DNA of 64,000 bases. It comes from Arthonia radiata. Taxonomy: Eukaryota > Ascomycota > Arthoniomycetes > Arthoniales > Arthoniaceae. This document shows, one piece after another, positions 9,682-20,500 of this stretch; positions within the stretch are counted from its first letter, which is position 1, and each line of letters opens with the position of its first letter. Both the position numbers and the translations under genes were made by a program. The stretch is from positions 2,177,453-2,241,452 of the forward strand of contig PSQN01000017.1 in NCBI GenBank assembly GCA_002989075.1, given 5' to 3'. The notes under the pieces are model-generated. The model did not search any database. It saw only the letters and a list, made by a program, of their open reading frames with translations, and was not told the origin of the DNA.

Positions 9682-12306
9682 TCATTGGCCCATACCAGCA
9701 GCTGCCCACTGCGCTGGATCCATGGGGTTGTTGATGCCCCCACCACCTTGCTGATGTTCCTGACCGTCAACCCGCTGCTGATTGAGATTCTGATTCTGCT
9801 GCTGTTGACCATCATTGCTACCATCACCGCCTTGCTGCCTTTGTCGTACGAGCTGCCGATACCAAACGAGCACGGCTAAGCCCGCAGCCAGCACCGCGAA
9901 CATCAGAGCCTCAAAGAACTGGTCGCTCACCAGGTCCTCGTACAACCCCTCGTCGCCGATACCGCCCGCAGTATCCCATTCATCAGCACCAGCGTCCTCC
10001 CCATTGACCCGCGCCTCCTCTTGAGCAGCTTCTTCCTCTAGCGCGCCCAGCTCAGCGACTAAAAACTCTGTCAACCAGTCCGACAGGCTGCGTTTCGGCT
10101 TCTCTGCATCCAAATCGCCGATGCCTTTCACTTTGCCGCCAGAGACGCCGTTCCACCAGCTTCGAATCCTCAGTTTGAATAGTGCTAAAGTGACGGGCAA
10201 GTAGGCTTCTGCGTTTGTCTCCAAGCTATGATCGTAGTAGCGCTTGGCCAGATGAAAATCTTGAGCCATACCTCCAAGACCATTCTCATGCATCCAGCCA
10301 AGGTTCCAATAAGCTTGAGCAGACATTTGCGTCTCCGCAGCAGCAGAGTAGCAAGCAGCCGCTCGGTCAGGTGCTGCCTCGAAAGCTGACGCGGGCATGC
10401 TCTGATGTGGACTGGCGTGCGGTGAGCTTGAGGAAGAAGTGGTCGACCCCAAGCCTGTTAAATAGTAGTCTCCCATCTTCACCAATGAGTCGATGTTCGC
10501 TTGCTTAGCTGAACGTGTCCAATATGTCAGAGCTTGGGCAGCGTCCGAAATTCTGGCCGAAGAGTAGCGGAACAGCGACGGGAATAGAGCATGTAGCGTT
10601 GTCAGGTAAGACCGCGCTGTCTTATCGAGGATGAAAGCGACATTGGCCTGTGCAGCTTCGTAGCCCTGCTCTGCGGCTTGCAAGTACAACACGAGTGCTC
10701 CTTCGAGGTCGCCAGAGTTGAAGAGTCCGTTCGCTTCGCCAAACGCTGAGTGCAATGCTTCGGTTCTTTCGGCGACAGTCTTGTAGTAGTGCGCCGCGAC
10801 GTTGCAAGAGCGATCCCTTCCCAGACCTTGATTGGAAAGCTCCGCCAGATAGTACAGCGCCTCTATGTTGTTGTACCTAGAAGCAACTTCGAAGTATCGC
10901 ATGGCAGCAGTCAAATCGCCTTGGTCCATCATAAGGGCACCGAGCCGCACCTGAGCGTACGGATGATCGAAATCTGCTGCAGCACCAAAGTATTCAGCTG
11001 CTTTGACGGCATCAACATCCATGCCAAGGCCGTTGAGATGCATGAGACCCATCGAGTATTGACAGGAGTGGTCGCCGTTGTCAATGCCTCTTTTGAACCA
11101 TACTCGCGCTTTCGCGAAGTTCTGCTCCATGCCCTCTCCACGCAAGAACATACTACCGAGATATGCAGCAGCTTTGGACGCCAGCTTCTCCAGATCCCGA
11201 TCGGCGTCTGGCTTTATCTTGCCGTCCTTTGACCAGTAACGTCGCGCGATGTCGAGGAAGATCTCCTTTGCTGCTGCGAGATCCGGCTTGAGGACTCGAG
11301 AACCGTCATAGTAGTATTGACCTAATCTGAATTTTGCTTTGAGGTCCCCTTTGCGCGACATGATGTCCAGATACTCCAGGTAGTTGTCTAAGTTCTGATC
11401 CGAGTCTGCTGCCATGGTCGATCGCGCGTTGGGGCCAGCGCTGGAGAAGCTGGCGCCGTCGCCGTAGACACCGCCTTCGTCGTCCGCTATCCGATACGAC
11501 TCTTTGACCAGTCTCCGGCCTCCGGGTGGGCCTGAATGCACGAATTCGATTGCCTTGTCAGCAACTTGCTTGTAGTATTGCACTGATTTTTCGCAGTCAA
11601 TCGCGGTGGCAATGCCGGCGTGATACCTGTAAGCAGTCGTCATTTGAGCTTTGGTGTTTCCTCCGTCCGCAGCAAAAGTATGATACAGTAATGCTCGCGC
11701 CTGATCTTGCTGAATCACATCGCCAATGCCGGTCGCATGCATAAAGCCCACCATGTGCTGCGCTGTGGCGTTGCCTTCTTTTGACGCGAGTATCTTGTAG
11801 TTCTCGAAAGCCATCGTGTAATTCCTTGGATGCTCATATCGTCCATAAAATGCAGTCTCCGCCAACGTGAACGTGGCATCCGAGTTGCCTTGCTGCGCTG
11901 AAGCCGCGAGGAGGTCGATAGCCGTGCGGAGCTGCGATGTGATCGGTCTGCCCGTGTGCGTCCGTGCACCGCTCAGAAAGAGCATGCTAAAGATCTTCTT
12001 GAAGTAGTACCAGACCAGTCCGAAGGTGCCATGGCCTTTGGAGATGTGGTTCGTCTGGACCGGCTTTGGTCGTATCGTACTGAGGATTTCTTGAGCCCGC
12101 TCGTAATCTTTTAAGCCTGGGGTATCCGGTTGAGCTTCTTGCTTGCCTGAAGAAAGCACATGTTGCTCGTCAGCCTCCTCGACCGCTTGAACATCTTTGT
12201 TGGGCATCCCCCAAGCTGCGGACGCAGCGTGGACCGCAAGGAGGAAAGCAAGGAGGAAGAGCGGCCAAATGCGCCGCCTCATTGAGGTCATAATGCGTCT
12301 CGACAA
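9682..12306 (-). CDS. hrd3: HRD3/SEL1L-type ERAD ubiquitin-ligase subunit
   Basis: An ER membrane protein that recruits misfolded luminal proteins to the Hrd1 ubiquitin ligase. It is a single open frame of 874 residues. The N terminus has a basic stretch followed by a hydrophobic core (IWPLFLLAFLLAVHAASA), a clear signal peptide. The body is built of Sel1-like repeats with the usual AxxxY/GxGxxxDxxKA pattern, for example FAKARVWFKRGIDNGD and GLGMDVDAVKAAEYF. One membrane helix lies near the C terminus (ALMFAVLAAGLAVLVWY). A short cytosolic tail rich in Q/G/N follows. This is the full HRD3 architecture at normal length. Several ATGs are possible (12306, 12291, 12282); all precede the signal peptide. 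It diverges from the DNA glycosylase gene with about 125 bp between the frames. Confidence 0.92.
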   Translation of the reverse strand: MSRRIMTSMRRRIWPLFLLAFLLAVHAASAAWGMPNKDVQAVEEADEQHVLSSGKQEAQPDTPGLKDYERAQEILSTIRPKPVQTNHISKGHGTFGLVWYYFKKIFSMLFLSGARTHTGRPITSQLRTAIDLLAASAQQGNSDATFTLAETAFYGRYEHPRNYTMAFENYKILASKEGNATAQHMVGFMHATGIGDVIQQDQARALLYHTFAADGGNTKAQMTTAYRYHAGIATAIDCEKSVQYYKQVADKAIEFVHSGPPGGRRLVKESYRIADDEGGVYGDGASFSSAGPNARSTMAADSDQNLDNYLEYLDIMSRKGDLKAKFRLGQYYYDGSRVLKPDLAAAKEIFLDIARRYWSKDGKIKPDADRDLEKLASKAAAYLGSMFLRGEGMEQNFAKARVWFKRGIDNGDHSCQYSMGLMHLNGLGMDVDAVKAAEYFGAAADFDHPYAQVRLGALMMDQGDLTAAMRYFEVASRYNNIEALYYLAELSNQGLGRDRSCNVAAHYYKTVAERTEALHSAFGEANGLFNSGDLEGALVLYLQAAEQGYEAAQANVAFILDKTARSYLTTLHALFPSLFRYSSARISDAAQALTYWTRSAKQANIDSLVKMGDYYLTGLGSTTSSSSSPHASPHQSMPASAFEAAPDRAAACYSAAAETQMSAQAYWNLGWMHENGLGGMAQDFHLAKRYYDHSLETNAEAYLPVTLALFKLRIRSWWNGVSGGKVKGIGDLDAEKPKRSLSDWLTEFLVAELGALEEEAAQEEARVNGEDAGADEWDTAGGIGDEGLYEDLVSDQFFEALMFAVLAAGLAVLVWYRQLVRQRQQGGDGSNDGQQQQNQNLNQQRVDGQEHQQGGGGINNPMDPAQWAAAGMGQ

Positions 12307-12430
12307 CGCAACGCGCGCTTGATCATGCCTGGTAGTCGAGACGATCCTTCTTGAACGTCGCGAACGCTGTCACCTTGAATCCGGGTGCACGGACCACCTG
12401 CACCGGACGAAGGGCGGCAACTTCCGTTGA

Positions 12431-13531
12431 ATGTCGGAGCTGGGTATCTTACTTTGCTGCAAACTTATTCAGATGTCGAATGAAGACGCCCAGAATGGCG
12501 TCGTGGATGCATCAAACAAACAAGAAGAGCCATCAGAGGTCTCATCAGACCTGAAAAGCCGCCTCCGCATCTTCAAATACACAGCCAATGGCTCCGATCC
12601 CGCATCCTCATCTCGCAAACGCTCAAGCCCCGATATAGACGAACCCTCCCAGTCCACCAGAAAACGCCGCAGAAAAGCCAACTACACCGACAACACCGCT
12701 TCCGCCTCGCCTCAAGATGCAACACCCTCCCACCTCGACCGCCGACTTCCCCCCTCAACGCCCACCACCTCCTCCCCATCCCAGCTCAAACCCTCAAAGT
12801 CCGCCGGCTACGCCCCACCCTCCAAATACGCGCATCTCTCGCACCTCACGGACGTCCTCGCGCCGGACCTCCTCATCCTCTTCGTCGGCCTCAACCCCGG
12901 CGTCACCACCGCCAAGCAAGGCCACTCCTACGCCCATCCCTCCAACCTCTTCTGGCGCCTCCTCCACACCTCCGGCATAACACCGACCCGCTACCCGCCC
13001 AGCCACGACGTGCACATGCCCGGCCTCTGCGCCTGCGGCTTCACGAACATCGTCGCGCGGCCCACCGCCACTCAGTCTGAGCTATCGAGAACAGAGATGG
13101 TAGCGGGCACGCCGGTGCTGGAGGAGAAGGTGAGGCGGTGGAAGCCGGAGGTCGTGTGTATCGTCGGCAAGGGGATCTGGGAGGCCGTGTGGGAGTGGAG
13201 GAAGGGGCGGAAGTTGAAGAAGGAGGAGTGGGCGGGGCGCGGGTATGGGTGGCGGAGTGAGGGGGAGAAGATGGGGAGGGTTGAGGGGAAAGATGCGAGA
13301 AGTGCGGGGGAGACGGGAGAAGGAGATGAGGAATGGGATGGCGCATGGGTGTTCGTTGCGGCGAGTACGAGTGGCGCGAGTGCGAGTTTGCGGCCGCATG
13401 AGAAGGAGGAGATTTGGCGGCCGCTGGGGGAGTGGGTGCAGAAGAGGAGAAAGGAGAGGGCTGAGGTGGACACGCAGAAGTCTGAAGCTGTGCAGCAGAC
13501 TCAAGACACGAACGACAAAGGTCAGCAATAA
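12431..13531 (+). CDS. TDG/MUG-type mismatch-specific uracil/thymine DNA glycosylase
   Basis: A base-excision-repair enzyme removing uracil or thymine from G mismatches, like fission yeast Thp1 and bacterial MUG. The catalytic GLNPG motif is at about residues 153-157, followed by SYAHPSNLFWRLLHTSG. A NIVARPTATQSELS segment then matches the second conserved block. KPEVVCIVGKGIWEAV precedes a lysine/glycine-rich insertion, and a late ASTSGASAS segment sits where the family has its DNA-intercalating serine-rich loop. The first 130 residues are polar and look disordered. The frame opens at 12431, but an ATG at 12473 (MSNEDAQ) may be the real start. Codon third positions switch from C-rich to G-rich in mid-gene. 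Its stop is about 100 bp from the stop of the convergent oxidase gene. Confidence 0.9.
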   Translation: MSELGILLCCKLIQMSNEDAQNGVVDASNKQEEPSEVSSDLKSRLRIFKYTANGSDPASSSRKRSSPDIDEPSQSTRKRRRKANYTDNTASASPQDATPSHLDRRLPPSTPTTSSPSQLKPSKSAGYAPPSKYAHLSHLTDVLAPDLLILFVGLNPGVTTAKQGHSYAHPSNLFWRLLHTSGITPTRYPPSHDVHMPGLCACGFTNIVARPTATQSELSRTEMVAGTPVLEEKVRRWKPEVVCIVGKGIWEAVWEWRKGRKLKKEEWAGRGYGWRSEGEKMGRVEGKDARSAGETGEGDEEWDGAWVFVAASTSGASASLRPHEKEEIWRPLGEWVQKRRKERAEVDTQKSEAVQQTQDTNDKGQQ

Positions 13532-13635
13532 TACCCAAATCACACAACATCAAAAAGTCAAGCAGTGAAGCTTCATGCTAATGCCGTCAATCATACCATG
13601 CAACTCATACACCTTCCTCGACCTCCAATCCCCAC

Positions 13636-15376
13636 CTAAAAATGCTCCTTCCAAAACCTAAACCTCACCCCCTCCCCCTGCGCACCCTTACACGCCCGCC
13701 GAATATCCCTCGCCGCAGCATTCGGCCCACAAAAGTACACCCCCACGTCCGTTCTCTTCTCTTTCAGCCCATCCAGCCTCTCCCCCAGGTACGCGCCGCT
13801 CCTAATCCCATCCCGCATGCCGCCCAGCAGCTTATCAAAGTCCGGCCTCCCAAAATTCGTCCGCGTGCTCAACTCCGTCAGTGGATCCTTCTCTGTTCCC
13901 ACAGAATTCAGTACGATATTCTGGGCGGTATCCGCGTCCATCTTCTGCGTCAGGTACGTATGTATCCGTAGAAATTCTGCGGGCGCGCCGGCGGCGGTGT
14001 CTTGCAGTGCTTGGGCTTCGAGGGAGCTGAGGAGCGCCTGAAACCACTCGAAGGAGGAGGTGTCTTTGCACACCCAGATGAACTCGACGCGGCGTAATCG
14101 GCGCGGCGGATTCGGGCCGGCGCGCATGTTGTATACGTTCTTGAGGATGCTCGCCCAGGGCGTAACGCCGATGCCTGTGCCGATCAAGACTGCGACGTCG
14201 TTGTCGAATACGTCTTCTGCGGGGGCGCCGTACGGGCCATCTACGCGTATGGTAGGCGCACCGCTCTCGCCGAGGTCAACCTCGAAGATGCCAAGTGGAT
14301 CCATGGATTCGTAGAGCTGGGCATGTTCTGGGCCCGCACCGAAGGCAGAAGCAAGATCCCGCGTCCAGTCCCCGACTTGTCGGATGTGCACGGAGATGTA
14401 AGGGTCGAAGGGGCAGGAAGTGATGGTGAAGGGATGCCATTGGGTGGTGGAGACGGATGGGCAATTGAGGAAAAGCCATTGGCCCGGGCGATAGTGGAAG
14501 GAGGGTTTGATGAATTGGAGCTCGACGGCGTCTTTGCGGGTTGTTAGCTTTCTCGTCGGAACTGGTGGAGTGAAGAAGGGACGTACCGTATGGATGTCTG
14601 ATCACTTTCACGATCTCTGTTTTCCGCCGTGATCGGACTTCGCGGTATATGCGCTCGCAGAGGTAAAGAAAGCCGCCTACGAGCTCCCACCGCCAGCCTT
14701 CGTAGCCCAGGCAGTGTCCCCAGAAGGGCGAACCTGCAAAAGGGCTGTACGGGATGGTCGTGTCGCGTACAAAGCAGCCAGTAGCGTGCGTATACATCGC
14801 GAGGAGGAATGGGATGAAGAGGTGATGGCTGTACCAGAACGTCTCGTAGCTTTGCGACCGGATCTTTGCGTGCGCCGTCGTGTACATGATGAGCATGCAG
14901 AGGACCATAATGTGCCCCGTGATACCACCGGCTTGCTTGTAATGCACCTCAATCGCAGACTCGGGTCGAATCTGAAAACGCTCGACGTTGAAGAAGTTGA
15001 CGTAGTGCGAGGTCGTGTGGACGATCGTCCAGAACAGCAGCGAGTAGGCACACTGTCGGTGAAAGTACTGCGTCTCGTCCAGCGGCACTGCGCGCATCTT
15101 CGGTCGTAGCCATGTCATGATGTTCCGGCACATGGGAAATAGGATGAGCGTTACGTCTACGGACAGGACGAGCGCGGCGCCTCGTGATATCCATACTGAC
15201 CAGTTGAGCGCGTTCAGTCCGGCGAGGGCTTCACTTGATGCTTGCGCCCACCAGCCGACGATGAAGAGGCCGATGTGAATGCCATGAAAGATGAGGTAGA
15301 ATGTGATCTTCGGCAGTGTGAACTGCTTGCGCCAGTGGCCATCGGCCATGCCAAAGCGGTAAGGCTGGGAGCCCAC
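13636..15376 (-). CDS. noxB: NADPH oxidase, NoxB type
   Basis: A flavocytochrome making superoxide from NADPH and oxygen; fungal Nox enzymes act in sexual development, hyphal fusion and host penetration. Two exons (14587-15376 and 13636-14531; donor GTACGT, 55-nt intron) join in phase to about 561 residues. The ferric-reductase domain has LNALNWSVWISRGAALVLS, the haem-helix histidines in FHRQCAYSLLFWTIVHTTSH, and the second pair in YSHHLFIPFLLAMYTHATG. The FAD site is at QWHPFTITSCP, straddled by DPYISVHIRQVGDWT. The NADPH site has LIGTGIGVTPWASILKN and VGVYFCGPNAAARDI, and the protein ends RFWKEHF. It lacks N-terminal EF-hands, which excludes NoxC. The wording around VRHPY and the C-terminal end fit NoxB better than NoxA. 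The start may be 15376 or 15349. Confidence 0.92.
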
Positions 15377-16677
15377 GAGGGGCTGCCCAAAGACGAAGGC
15401 TTTCTCACCCTCTCAGCGTCTTAGAGTGCTTTGTTCAGACCGCTATCTTGACATGCCGTGGATCTGCTACGAAGAATTCGTGCTTGAAAGTTTCAGAAAC
15501 AAGCTTGCCACGTTCCTAGGCTCAATCTTTAGGACCTTCGCGTGACTCAAGTGAACAGCGCTTGGGGCGAATGGCTTTTTTGAGGAGATTATTGGTACAA
15601 GGTAGGTCGTGTATGAGAGCGCTTGAAGAGGAACAAAGATGAAACGCAGGTACGCTGTGTAAGACGTGGGGAAAGAGACAAGATTCAGGACATGCAAAGT
15701 ACCGATGTCTGTCCAAAGCCTTACGTTGTTGATCAGAGAAGATGACAAGGTCCAGCCTTTGCATGCTCTGGTTGCAGCGGTCAACAGTTACGTGCAGCGT
15801 GCTAGGACAAAGTCTGTTGCATAGGACTCGACGAGCGAGCGAGTATTGAAGGCCTACGGAGCTGTGATTGGCGTGGGGCGAGATGCAGCAAAGACTGGGC
15901 GGCGGCTGTCGATAACCTGTGGGCTGCACATCGCAGGGCCCGTGCCGAGCCAGATCCAGCAAGTGAGTGGCTGTCCGGGGTGCTCATGGCGGCCTCTTGC
16001 TGCGTGGTTATTTTGACGTCCCAGCTGCCGGCGACATGAAGGAGATCCTGCTAAGGCGTCCTTCTGCCTTGCCAGGTCGCTGGTACACGACTTGCGCATG
16101 TATGGGGCACAGCAATCTTGAAACAGCGTCCTTGTGCGGCTTATGGCTGACGAGAAAAGCAAGAGTGGATGAGGAGAGAGCCCGAATGAAGAGAAGGGTG
16201 TGTCCGCTTTGAGCATAGCGCGTCATGTGCCTGTCGCCGGGAGGAGGTGAAACGGCCTGCTATTGGCCATGACCTCACGGACCGCTTCTGCGACCCCCTC
16301 CGCACTGCAGCCATTCAGGCCATCGCTCCTCGACTTCTTCAATGACTGACTCGCTCGGCGCTTAACGGAGTGCGTGGACGACGAGCTGCGATGGCGAGAT
16401 CTTTCGCCAAATGCGTGATGGGTCGGTGCTTGATGAGACCCTGTGTGCTAAGGTTCTTGACCTCGCTTGTTCGTTGAGATCGTGCATCGTCAATCACACC
16501 TCCATATCTCAACCGGCATCCTTGCGCTTTTGATCTGTCTGTTAAGAGCGGGGAATCGCCCTTCGACTCTGCGATAGCGTTGTCGACCATGGTCTTTTGC
16601 ACATAAGAAGGTCTCCTCAGAAAGGCCTCTGTCCTCGACTTTGAGGCGCTTGCGGTCGCCGCAACCAGACCGCAAGC
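15377..16677. other. intergenic, noxB upstream region
   Basis: About 1.3 kb between the divergent noxB and small-membrane-protein genes. An ATTGG (reverse CCAAT) word lies near 16262. Several antisense frames are open but have no recognisable protein. I see no gene. Confidence 0.4.
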
Positions 16678-17174
16678 ATGGGCAAGCTCATCAAGAACCA
16701 CCTCGCTCGTCTGGTCTGTCTCACCGCTGGTGTCTGTGAGTGCTATCCTGAACTGTCCCCGCCACGCATGAACAAAACTGACAGTGTCCGCCAGATCAAG
16801 CATGGGCATCTCTGTACGCCTTCTTCTGGCCGAAGCTCCTCTTCGACTTCCTCACCGTCACCCTAAATCCCATCGTCAAACCGGTACCCGTACTGCAGAT
16901 CGTCAACATGCTCTGCGGCCTCTTCGTCATCTGTCTCGAGTACCCACTCCCACTTTTAGCCGGCACCGGCCTCCACAAAAGCATCGAAGCGCGGTTAGCG
17001 CTCTATCCCGCAGTAGCATTATTAGCAGCATTACTTTACCAGGCGACCGAGGCCGCCGGCTTTTATATCATTGGCATAGCGATTTGGTTTTGGGCATATA
17101 CGGAGGGCGAGGTGGTCTGCAAGACGCCCTGGACGTTGCCGAGGAAGGGACGGAAAGGGGAGGGAAACGTATGA
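16678..17174 (+). CDS. conserved fungal four-helix small membrane protein
   Basis: A 145-residue protein of a family widespread in ascomycetes and, from memory, listed as DUF7727; its function is unknown. Two exons (16678-16735 and 16795-17174; donor GTGAGT, CAG acceptor) join in phase. It starts MGKLIKNHLARLVCLTAGVY, the family's conserved opening. FFWPKLLFDFLT, then KPVPVLQIVNMLCG, follow. Helices follow at LFVICLEYPLPLL and YPAVALLAALLYQ. A conserved GIAIWFWAYTEGEVVC ends at a PWTLPRKG tail. Four hydrophobic segments are predicted by eye. Length and motif order are intact. It is divergent from noxB and convergent with swr1. Confidence 0.85.
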
Positions 17175-17529
17175 AATGAGGGTTTGGGAATCTACTTGCA
17201 TCATCTCCACGACTTCACGACAAACACTGCTGCTGGAAGGAGCCACTGAGCTTCACTTGTACATAATGCAAGCTCAAATGCGGCCATTGACTGGTCCCGC
17301 AACACGGTTTATCATCAGTCTACACGTTCCTTGTACACCTTAGATACTGATGTTACAGTGCTCGTAAGCTAAATTCGGCCCTTGTGCGCAGGTCCAATCG
17401 CAAGTCTAGACGTTTGGGAGGCGCCTTTGTTGCACGCGATCATACAGAGAAAGCAATTCTGACACCGCTATGCCAACCCACGCTATGCTAAAATGCTGAA
17501 CAACAAAATGTGTTGGTCTTGACCATGAC
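17175..17529. other. intergenic between convergent genes
   Basis: A 355-bp stretch between the stops of the small membrane protein and swr1. No coding frame was seen. Confidence 0.5.
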
Positions 17530-20500
17530 CTACCTCCGTATAATACCGAACTCGGAACCCTTCTTCTTTTTCTTCTTGTCTTTGGCACTCTTCGGTGGCA
17601 CCCATATTATGTGACGCAACTCCCAGCCCATCAAACGAATAAGGTAATCATCAGAGCCAGCCGGGCAGGCATTGCCTTCCTCATCCTCGTCGCGGAAGAC
17701 CGGCTTGTCTTGAGGTAGTGGTCCCGAGGCGAAATGGTCGAACAGTTGCTCTCGCGCCGCTGAGTCGATGTCTTCAGGATTGGACTGGCTGCGATCAAGC
17801 TGTGGTGGCTTCTTATCTGCTTGACCGGCGCCACTGTCAACTGTAGGACTCTGCTTGTCCAAGACAGTCGCCGAACGCGGTGTTTCTGGACCTGATCCTT
17901 GATCAGCACCCTTGTCCCCAAAGTCTGCATCGTCAGCCTGCAGTTCTTCCTTCTGGGCCTCTTTGGCAGCATCTTGATCCTCTTTGTCCTCTGCTTGCTG
18001 CAGCATACGGGTACTGCCGCCGCCAAAGACCTTATCAATGGCGGCGTCGGCTTCCTCGTTGCCTTCATCATCGCTGACGCGGTTGAAGTACTCCGTAGTG
18101 AAGTCACCCTCTTGGATAACGACGTCATCCAGCATTCGCTTCTGGTTCGATTTCCGTAGAATGTTGGCTTCAATGGTACCTTCAGAGACAAATCGGTAGA
18201 TGTGAACGTCGCGGGTCTGACCAATGCGATGACATCTGTCTTGGCACTGCTTGTCCATGGCCGGGTTCCAGTCGAGATCATAGAAGATCACAGTGTCAGC
18301 GCCTGTCAGGTTGATTCCCAACCCTCCAGATCTCGAGCTGGAGATGAAGGCAAGAATTCGCGTATCTGTATTGAACCGCTCGGTGATTATTTGTCGCTGC
18401 TCAATCTTGGTAGAGCCATCCAGTCGCAAATATCGATGACCGTGCAAGTTCATGAATTGCTCGAGAATGTCAAGTACCTTGGTCATCTGAGTGAAAATGA
18501 CTGCGCGGTGACCACCTGATTGAAGATTGCGAAGAAGCTTGTCCAGCTGCTGCAGCTTGCCGCAGTCATACTGGATGAGTGACTTGTCGGGGAACGCTAT
18601 TGAGAGGCGTACTCGAGCTTCATGGAAGGGATCCCGCTTCAACCGCGAGGTCGTAGATTCAACAAGGTCGACGCCGATGTCTGTCAATGTGAGCCGTGCC
18701 AGACCAGGTGCAGTGACGTTGGGTGTTGTGCAGCAGAACTTCTCGACGAGGGGCTCCAGTGCTAAACTGCGCCTATCGAGGTCTTGAACTAAGCCACTGA
18801 GAATGGAGGATCTGTCCAAGAGCGCATCATTGCCTTGCCTCGACGGATGAGAGGCAGGCGTGAAAATGTATGGCAGAGTATCCAGGCGTATCTGCTGAAT
18901 CAATCCCTCAGAGTATGCTGGTCGCAAGCCATTTCGCTGAGATGTCAAACTACGACGCCTCTTGAGCGCCTCAATTTGAGCCTGCTGAAGGTGAGTCGCT
19001 ACGCCTCTTAGGGAAGACACGAGACTCTCGTCGTTTGTATCGTGAACGTGTCCTGAGCTGGCGTCTTCAAGTAGTGAGGAGAACATCGGTTCAGCGGTGA
19101 GTCGCTGGCCTTGTTCTGCCGCAAAGGACGATGTATTGACATGCCATAGGCTGGCCATCTCCAAACTGCTTTGGTTCGCTTTCTGTAAGAGTTTGCGGCG
19201 TACGAGCTGCTCTCTCATTTCGTATCCAGCAACAGCTGACTTTGGCATTGCAAATGACGTTACGATCTGTCTCGTCTCAAACAGGTCTGGATGATTGCAG
19301 ACTTTGCGCAGCTGCATTAGACAATTGATGATTGACATGTAGTTCCCAGACGAAAAACTATCACGGGTGCCTGCGCGGCTCATATACCCGTCATAGAGCT
19401 GACGCTGACGCTTCGACAAACGGCAGACCGTGACGTGCTCGTACTTCTTGGGCATCTGCTTTTCGACGTCGGCCTTGAGCCTACGAAGTAGATGTGGGCG
19501 TAAGACTTGGTGCAACTTCGAAACGATTCCCATGCCTTCTTTGTCAAGGGAGCCTCGACCATTCTCCAGGATCTGATCGACAGGTCGGTGGAAAATTTTG
19601 CTGAACTGACTGAGATCCCCAAAGCTCGTCCTACCTTCTTCATCTTGCTCGGGTGCAAGGAAGAATAGTAAAGACCAAAGCTCTGCTAGATTGTTCTGGA
19701 GTGGCGTGCCCGTAAGAAGTAGTCGTGCTTCGCTTCTGAAGCTCAGTAAGGTTTGCCATCGTTGTGATTTATGATTCTTGATGTTGTGGGCTTCGTCGAG
19801 CACAAGATAGTGCCACCTCCGACGCTTGAGGACTGCTTGATCGGAAAGCGCAAGCTGATATGAAGTAATGACGACGTTCCATTTGTCGTCATTATTCCAA
19901 CCTTTCCGCTTCTCTTTGCGCTCATCCTGAGAGCCGTAGTAGGGGAGGACTTTGAAGCCGGGTAGGAATTTCTTGAACTCGATCTCCCAATTGAGAATAA
20001 CGCTGGTCGGCACTACGATCAGATGAGGACCCCAGACATGGTAACGAGTTGCCAGATGGGCAAGTAGTGCAATGGTTTGGAAGGTCTTCCCCAGTCCCAT
20101 TTCGTCAGCGAGGATGCCATTTGTTGAGTTCTCGTACATCCCTGCAAGCCACTCGAAGCCGGCATGCTGATATGGGCGAAGCTGCCCTCGAATTAACTGC
20201 GATATCTCTATTTGAGGTTCCGAATTCTCATGCGTATAGTTCAGAAGATTGTTGAGGTCGGCTCCATTGGGGGCGTGAGCTCGGATCTCACTGCTTTTGC
20301 TGATGGACTGCTCGACGTCATTTTTTGTTGTGTCTTCCTGGTCTCGGGATGGGTGCGTTTCTCGAGGCGTTGTTTGCAGTGATTCAGCGGCAGATTGAAA
20401 TTCCAAAGGAGTTTCGGGTTCATCAGTCTCCATTTTGACGTCTTCTCGAGGCTTTGCTGGGGAACATTCCCGCACTGGACGTTCTTCATCATCGCTCTGC

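Noticed and set aside
13041-13553. Three overlapping minus-strand frames over the DNA glycosylase gene
   Set aside because: They are by-products of the G-rich 3' half of the glycosylase gene; S/P/T/L-rich, no homology.
16339-16809. Minus-strand frame of 156 residues
   Set aside because: Overlaps exon 1 of the conserved small membrane protein and shows no family features.
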